A stretch of DNA of 10,517 nucleotides from a bacterium. Its GTDB lineage: Bacteria; Fidelibacterota; UBA2242. The position numbers and the translations under genes are program-made. The stretch spans positions 1 through 10,517 of the forward strand of contig JAHIOG010000399.1 of the NCBI GenBank assembly GCA_018895675.1, given 5' to 3'. The number at the start of each line of letters is the position of its first letter. Positions within the stretch are counted from its first letter, which is position 1. Under the pieces are notes generated by a model. It worked only from the letters and a program-made list of their open reading frames with translations. It was not told the origin of the DNA and searched no databases. Positions 6,281 through 10,517 of the stretch are shown here, piece by piece.

Positions 6281-7579
6281 TTATCCTCTATTTATTTTCT
6301 TGTGAGAAAGCCTTTCCAGTACGCGAAATCCTATATCGCTGCGATACTGTTTACCTTCAAATTTAATAATATTCACATAATTATACGCGCTTAAAATCGC
6401 ATCGTTCAGGCTTTTTGATACTACTGTTATACCCAGTACCCGTCCACCGTTTGTTAAATACCTCTCAGCATCGAATCTCGTTCCCGCCATAAATATGTTG
6501 ACTTTTCGACTCTGAAACAGCTGTTCTATGCCGGCAATTTCTTTCCCTTTTTCATAGTCGCCGGGATAACCTGCGGACGCCAGAATAACACAAGCAGCAT
6601 ATTTATCGGAAATCTGAAAAGACGACGCATCCAGTTTTCCCTGAGCGACGCTCAGCAGTAAAACAGCCAGGTCGGATTTGATTAATGGAATAAGAACCTG
6701 AGTTTCGGGATCGCCAAACCGGGCATTAAATTCAATCACCCGGGGATTTCCATTATGAATCATCAATCCGCAATATAAAACCCCTGAATAAGGCGTTCCC
6801 TTCTCCTTCATACCTTTCAGAACCGGTCGAATTATGCGCTCCTCTACCTTTCGCAACACATCCGCTGTTCCAACCGGAGCGGGAGCATAAGCGCCCATAC
6901 CGCCTGTATTGGGTCCTTTTTCGCCGTCAAATATCCGTTTATGGTCCTGGGCAGAGGATAACAATACATAATCGCTTCCGTCGGTAATTGCAAAGACCGA
7001 AAGTTCTTCGCCATTTAGAAAATCTTCGACAATTACACTATCGCCGGCGGCTCCGAATTTCCTTTCTTCATAAATTTCGATGAGAGCTTGCCGTAAATCA
7101 TCCTGATTCTTAATGATAATAGCGCCCTTCCCAGCCGCTAATCCATCAACCTTTATAACGTAGGGAAATATTTTACCGGTTGTTGCCTCTTCCACATCTT
7201 CGCGAGAAGCACAGACCTCGTATGGAGCGGTTGGAATATCATGTTCCGACATAAACTGTTTGGCGAATACCTTGCTTCCTTCCAGCATCGCCGCTTTTTG
7301 AGACGGACCAAAAATCGTCAAACCATGCGAAACAAATCGATCCACAATGCCATCAAGCAACGGTTTTTCGGGTCCAACGACAGTTAAATCAATCTCCTTT
7401 TCCTGAACAAATTCAATGAGTTTATCAATCTCCGATTCTGATATTGGAACGTTTTCACCATAACAGGCTGTTCCGGCATTGCCGGGAGTGCAGTAAATCC
7501 CGGTGACTTTTTCGGATTTGGACAGTTTCCAGACAATAGCGCTTTCTCTGCCGCCGCTTCCAATTACCAATATCTTCAT
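6281..7579 (-). CDS. purD: Phosphoribosylamine--glycine ligase (GAR synthetase)
   Basis: This cytoplasmic ATP-grasp enzyme joins phosphoribosylamine and glycine with ATP, the second step of de novo purine synthesis. The 432 residues run from the N-domain start MKILVIGSGGRESA through TPGNAGT (31-37), VVGPEKPLLDG (67-77) and FGPSQKAAMLEGSK (90-103) to the ATP-grasp domain. The latter carries VIKVDGLAAGKG (141-152), SAQDHKRIFDGEKGPNTGGM (209-228) and the metal-binding EFNARFGDPETQ (283-294). Residue 12 is Ser where most PurD proteins have His (GGREHA), which is probably a tolerated variant. Length is typical. GGGAAG lies five bases before the ATG. It is the first gene of an apparent operon with the sigma-54 activator and lptE, which have no known link to purine synthesis. 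Confidence 0.97.
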   Translation of the reverse strand: MKILVIGSGGRESAIVWKLSKSEKVTGIYCTPGNAGTACYGENVPISESEIDKLIEFVQEKEIDLTVVGPEKPLLDGIVDRFVSHGLTIFGPSQKAAMLEGSKVFAKQFMSEHDIPTAPYEVCASREDVEEATTGKIFPYVIKVDGLAAGKGAIIIKNQDDLRQALIEIYEERKFGAAGDSVIVEDFLNGEELSVFAITDGSDYVLLSSAQDHKRIFDGEKGPNTGGMGAYAPAPVGTADVLRKVEERIIRPVLKGMKEKGTPYSGVLYCGLMIHNGNPRVIEFNARFGDPETQVLIPLIKSDLAVLLLSVAQGKLDASSFQISDKYAACVILASAGYPGDYEKGKEIAGIEQLFQSRKVNIFMAGTRFDAERYLTNGGRVLGITVVSKSLNDAILSAYNYVNIIKFEGKQYRSDIGFRVLERLSHKKINRG

Positions 7580-7636
7580 TTGAACTTCCCTAATAAGTTT
7601 TATTATTATTCAATTTTAAAAAATGATACACTTAAA

Positions 7637-7701
7637 CAAATATCAAATATCAAATTCCAAATCTCAAATAAATTACAAATAACAATTTTCAAATTTCAAA
7701 T
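7637..7701. repeat. Degenerate CAAAT repeat block downstream of the four-helix-bundle gene
   Basis: The plus strand repeats CAAAT-type units about every 7-9 bases (CAAATATCAAAT, CAAATTCCAAAT, TCAAATTTCAAAT). A 21-base part, 7665-7685, recurs inverted at 8067-8087 with only two mismatches. The block lies between the end of the small gene and purD. Confidence 0.7.
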
Positions 7702-7711
7702 CTTTGATTTA

Positions 7712-8080
7712 CTATCTTGATTTCTCGATGATTGATGAAAGTATCTTTTTTAGCTCGATCGCTTCAGTAATCAGACGATTACTTTCCATAATAAACTCGT
7801 CTGAGTTTATTTCAGATAATAAACGTAACCAATAAATACTCTCTTTGGCTTCTTTTCGACTTATCTTAACGCGCATTAAAAAATCTTTTTTACTTAAGGA
7901 TTCATTCGCTTCGATATAATTAGCACCAATGGAACCGGAAGATCTAATCAGTTGTTTCCCATCTTCTATGCTACTTATTGATTTGGGAAGACTCTTCAAG
8001 AATATTCGTACATCTTTCGCAAATTGAAATGTTCTCTCCTCAAGGTCATATATCGGGGTTTGTTTGTTGGTATTTGTCAT
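7712..8080 (-). CDS. Four-helix-bundle protein (23S rRNA intervening-sequence / TIGR02436 family)
   Basis: This 122-residue all-helical protein has the family signature YDLEERTFQFAKDVRIFLKS (10-29), then GKQLIRSSGSIGANYIEANE (41-60) and SRKEAKESIYWLRLL (74-88). The family was named from ORFs inside 23S rRNA intervening sequences, but many members, as here, are free-standing genes between unrelated ones. It is related in fold to Avd, the accessory protein of diversity-generating retroelements, but no reverse transcriptase or template repeat is present. The biochemical role is not known. The ATG at 8080 lies inside an AT-rich repeat that recurs inverted downstream of the gene, and no Shine-Dalgarno is seen. 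GC is lower than in the neighbours (about 35% in a sampled line). The repeats and low GC suggest a small cassette inserted between uvrB and purD. Confidence 0.88.
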   Translation of the reverse strand: MTNTNKQTPIYDLEERTFQFAKDVRIFLKSLPKSISSIEDGKQLIRSSGSIGANYIEANESLSKKDFLMRVKISRKEAKESIYWLRLLSEINSDEFIMESNRLITEAIELKKILSSIIEKSR

Positions 8081-8115
8081 TTATTTGTCATTTGATATTT
8101 GTATTTTGGAATTTT
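8067..8115. repeat. Inverted copy of the CAAAT repeat block at the 5' end of the four-helix-bundle gene
   Basis: On the minus strand this reads as CAAAT units (AATTCCAAAA, CAAATATCAAATGACAAAT, AAATGACAAATACC). The 21 bases at 8067-8087 match 7665-7685 in inverted orientation at 19 positions. The start codon of the four-helix-bundle gene (8080-8078) falls inside. Confidence 0.7.
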
Positions 8116-8145
8116 CTCACGATTATTAATGTCCTATCGTTTGAT

Positions 8146-10152
8146 TTATTTGATTAACATCGATTTACGGTTTCCGGTCAGCCGGGCAATCTCGTCCCTC
8201 AATTCCGCGGCTTTTTCAAATTCCAACGCTTCAGCCGCTGTTACCATTTCTTTTTGTAACAATTCCAACATTTCCGCCTTATCCATCTTGCTCCGGTATC
8301 GATCAGCCGGCGACTGTTTTTTACCGGTTAATTCACCCGGTTTGACGTCCGCTACGGATGTGGCGGACATTACCTCATCGACAGTTTTATATATTGTCTT
8401 CGGCGTAATTCCGTGCTGTTTGTTGTATTCCTGCTGAACCTTTCTTCGGCGATTGACTTCCTGAATTACTTTATCCATGGATTGGGTCATAACATCGGCA
8501 TAAAAGATGACTTTACCATTGATATTCCGGGCAGCCCGACCGGAGACCTGCATCAACGACCGCGCCGACCGGAGGAATCCCTCTTTGTCGGCATCAAGGA
8601 TCGCCACCAGCGAAACTTCCGGTAAATCCAACCCTTCACGCAATAAGTTAATACCAACCAGCACATCGAATTCACCCAGGCGAAGATCCCGCAGGATTTC
8701 CACCCGCTCCAATACATGTATTTCGGAGTGCAGATAACGGACTTTCAGTCCCATTCCACGCAAATACTCAGAAAGATCCTCCGCCATACGTTTCGTCAGC
8801 GTTGTAACTAATACTCGTTCTTTGCGATTGGTTACTGCTGTTATTTCTTCGACCAGGTCATCAATCTGGTGTTTGGTTGGTTTGACCTCAATCTCCGGAT
8901 CGAGTAAGCCCGTCGGACGAATGATCTGTTCCACAACCACACCCTGACATTGTTCCAGTTCATAATCCGCTGGCGTCGCTGATACAAAAACCACCTGATC
9001 AATCATGTTTTCAAACTCGGGAAATTTCAAAGGTCGGTTATCCATAGCAGAGGGAAGCCGAAATCCATATTCAACGAGCACCTCTTTCCTGGAACGATCA
9101 CCGTTGTACATCGCCCTAATTTGTGGAAGCGTAGCATGAGATTCATCGATGAATAATAGAAAATCGTCTTTGAAAAAATCGATTAAGGTGTAGGGCTGTT
9201 CACCCGGTTTTCGACCGGAGAAATGCCTTGAATAATTTTCTATCCCGGAGCAGTAGCCGACTTCATCGATCATTTCCATGTCAAAACGGGTGCGCTGCTC
9301 CAAACGCTGCGCTTCCAGTAATTTGCCGGAATCGCGCATATCGGTCAAGCGCTCTTCCAGCTCAATTTCGATCGTTTTCAGGGCGCGTTTGATTGTCTCC
9401 TCGGAAGAAATAAAATGTTTGGCGGGAAAGATGACCACACTCGGTTGTTCTTCGATAATCTCGCCGGTCAGTGTATGAAAGGAATAAATTTTTTCAACTT
9501 CATCGCCAAAAAACTCTATCCGGTAGGCAAAATCTTCATAAGCCGGTTGAATTTCAACAACATCTCCCCGGGTGCGAAAGGTCCCGCGTTCTAAACTCAG
9601 ATTATTCCGTGAATAGAAAATATCGACGAGTCTCGAGAAAAGCGTCCGAATACCAAGCCGATCTCCTCTCTTTATCAGAACAATATATTTACTGTATTCT
9701 TCCGGTGAACCTATTCCATAAATGCAGGAAACGCTGGCAACGACGATAATATCTTTCCGGCTGATCAGGGAACTGGTTGCCTTTAACCGTAATTTGTCAA
9801 TTTCATCGTTGATTGATGAGTCTTTCTCAATATAGGTATCAGTTACCGGCAGGTAGGCTTCCGGCTGATAGTAATCATAGAAACTGATAAAAAACTCAAC
9901 GGCATTATCCGGGAAAAAAGACCTGAATTCGCCGTACAACTGAGCCGCGAGGGTTTTATTATGCGAAATGATCAACGTCGGTTTCTGGACATTTTGTATC
10001 ACATGAGCCATAGTAAAAGTTTTACCGCTGCCGGTCACTCCCAAAAGCGTCTGAGCCTTGTCTCCCCGACGGATACCCTCGGTCAATTCTTTTATAGCAT
10101 CCGGCTGATCACCGGTGGGTTTATATTTCGTATTTAATCGAAACTCTGCCAT
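8146..10152 (-). CDS. uvrB: UvrABC excinuclease subunit B
   Basis: UvrB is the damage-verifying, helicase-like subunit of bacterial nucleotide excision repair. It is loaded by UvrA and then recruits UvrC for incision. The 668 residues show Walker A GVTGSGKT (38-45), the beta-hairpin start SFYDYYQPEAYLP (90-102), Walker B FIDESHA (334-340), VSATPADYELE (390-400) and helicase motifs V and VI (VGINLLREGLDLPEV, then QVSGRAARN at 535-543). A C-terminal UVR domain (about 628-660, EALEFEKAAELRDEIARL) contacts UvrC. Motif VI has VS where most UvrB proteins have TI or TA, but both arginines remain. Length is normal. No Shine-Dalgarno is visible before the ATG. The gene is the rightmost one and ends 65 bases before the four-helix-bundle gene. 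Confidence 0.98.
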   Translation of the reverse strand: MAEFRLNTKYKPTGDQPDAIKELTEGIRRGDKAQTLLGVTGSGKTFTMAHVIQNVQKPTLIISHNKTLAAQLYGEFRSFFPDNAVEFFISFYDYYQPEAYLPVTDTYIEKDSSINDEIDKLRLKATSSLISRKDIIVVASVSCIYGIGSPEEYSKYIVLIKRGDRLGIRTLFSRLVDIFYSRNNLSLERGTFRTRGDVVEIQPAYEDFAYRIEFFGDEVEKIYSFHTLTGEIIEEQPSVVIFPAKHFISSEETIKRALKTIEIELEERLTDMRDSGKLLEAQRLEQRTRFDMEMIDEVGYCSGIENYSRHFSGRKPGEQPYTLIDFFKDDFLLFIDESHATLPQIRAMYNGDRSRKEVLVEYGFRLPSAMDNRPLKFPEFENMIDQVVFVSATPADYELEQCQGVVVEQIIRPTGLLDPEIEVKPTKHQIDDLVEEITAVTNRKERVLVTTLTKRMAEDLSEYLRGMGLKVRYLHSEIHVLERVEILRDLRLGEFDVLVGINLLREGLDLPEVSLVAILDADKEGFLRSARSLMQVSGRAARNINGKVIFYADVMTQSMDKVIQEVNRRRKVQQEYNKQHGITPKTIYKTVDEVMSATSVADVKPGELTGKKQSPADRYRSKMDKAEMLELLQKEMVTAAEALEFEKAAELRDEIARLTGNRKSMLIK

Positions 10153-10350
10153 TTCGGCAGAATTTACGTCGACAAACTTTTATAATCAATATTCATTGAG
10201 ATTGGGGAAAGAAATTAATTTATAAATTTAACCTGATTACTGATTCTCCCGTTTCCTCTTCTAACTTAAGTCAATCAGTTCCTGATTAACTCAAGTTCTG
10301 GATTGCAGATTTTATTGGGTGAATTAGTTGAAGTGGTTGAATTGGTTACA

Positions 10351-10400
10351 TCCCCCTGGCCCCCTTTTTTAAGGGGGAATTTGGAGAGGGAGAGATGATT
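10351..10400. repeat. Palindromic C/G-rich intergenic repeat
   Basis: The core pairs CCCCCTT (10360-10366) with AAGGGGG (10371-10377) across TTTT. Imperfect outer arms begin TCCCCCTGG and end TTTGGAGAGGGA. The layout resembles the 4225-4302 element in spirit but is not a close copy. It suits a dispersed REP-like element. Confidence 0.65.
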
Positions 10401-10428
10401 TAAGATTGCAGATTGAAGATTATAGATT
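10396..10428. repeat. Degenerate AGATT repeat
   Basis: The plus strand carries several spaced units (AAGATTGCAGATTGAAGATT, then ATAGATT) about every 7-8 bases. It is low-complexity sequence, and similar units recur at 10453-10458 (AAGATTG). Confidence 0.5.
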
Positions 10429-10499
10429 TTCCCAAGGGGACGCCTTCGGCGAAGATTGACAGAATTTTTTGACATGATAACATGATTAACCCAAAATGG

Positions 10500-10512
10500 G
10501 ACTCAATGAGTC
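10500..10512. repeat. 13-base palindrome near the right edge
   Basis: GACTCA and TGAGTC flank a single A, forming a 6-base-arm dyad. It could be an operator half cut off from its context by the window edge, or chance. Confidence 0.3.
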
Positions 10513-10517
10513 AGGAT

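Larger units (their letters stand above)
10153..10517. other. uvrB: Non-coding region upstream of uvrB, rich in repeats
   Basis: No gene is supported in these 365 bases. The first 100 or so are AT-rich and should contain the uvrB promoter, but no clear -35/-10 pair was found. The rest holds a palindromic CCCCC/GGGGG element (10351-10400), a GATT-rich degenerate repeat (10396-10428), a small CGCC/GGCG hairpin (10441-10451) and an AT-rich ACATGATAACATGATTAAC tract. A 66-codon minus-strand open frame crosses these repeats and looks like repeat-derived translation. Confidence 0.55.

Noticed and set aside
7637..7701. CRISPR array
   Set aside because: The units are 5-9 bases and degenerate, with no spacers of constant length and no cas genes.
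7712..8080. Accessory gene (Avd) of a diversity-generating retroelement
   Set aside because: The protein shares the four-helix-bundle family, but no reverse transcriptase or template/variable repeat pair is present; the sequence matches the free-standing TIGR02436-like group.
10275..10475. 66-codon minus-strand open frame upstream of uvrB
   Set aside because: It is built from the palindromic repeat and AGATT repeats (SKFPLKKGGQGD-like text), has no ribosome binding site and no recognisable domain.

Overview
The window looks like a stretch of bacterial chromosome of moderate GC (hand counts of sampled lines in the core genes run from about 38 to 58%). It most resembles the FCB group (Bacteroidetes, Chlorobi, Ignavibacteria and related candidate phyla). 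The reasons are: a receiver-less sigma-54 activator directly upstream of an LptE-type lipoprotein, an archaeal/bacteroidete-style asparaginyl-tRNA synthetase, a 'YDLEERTFQFA' four-helix-bundle (23S rRNA intervening-sequence family) gene, and short CCCC/GGGG palindromic repeats between genes. This placement is an inference and no 16S gene is present. All convincing genes lie on the minus strand, so transcription runs from right to left.

Right to left: 10153-10517 is non-coding and holds a palindromic CCCCC/GGGGG repeat and AT-rich degenerate repeats. uvrB (8146-10152) encodes the excision-repair helicase-like subunit. A small four-helix-bundle gene (7712-8080) follows, bracketed by short inverted AT-rich repeats, one of which contains its start codon. 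purD (6281-7579), the sigma-54 activator (5049-6260) and lptE (4515-5045) have gaps of 20 and 3 bases and look like one operon. Next is a 371-base gap (4144-4514) with a 78-base palindromic repeat and two small hairpins. asnS (2848-4143) overlaps a TIGR00725-type SLOG-fold gene (2360-2851) by an ATGA stop/start.

The left end (1-2280) differs in character. It holds a type III restriction-modification Mod (adenine methyltransferase) gene and then the 5' end of a Hanks-type Ser/Thr protein kinase that runs off the window. The mod gene shows two unusual things. Its central target-recognition region is only about 32% GC, against about 50% on both sides, a mosaic pattern expected from exchange of the recognition domain. 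It also carries a one-base frameshift in an A5 run near the 3' end, so the canonical Mod C-terminus (LITLDRLFQNNDQLKTNT...) is still encoded but in the next frame (449-598). No res gene follows; a kinase gene of about 29% GC occupies that place. This end is the accessory, probably horizontally acquired part of the window and the most likely place for an unusual defence-type module. What is visible does not prove a new system.

The core genes are ordinary housekeeping functions (DNA repair, purine synthesis, LPS transport, tRNA charging). No tRNA, rRNA, CRISPR array or transposase was seen, and no clear rho-independent terminator with a U tract was found.
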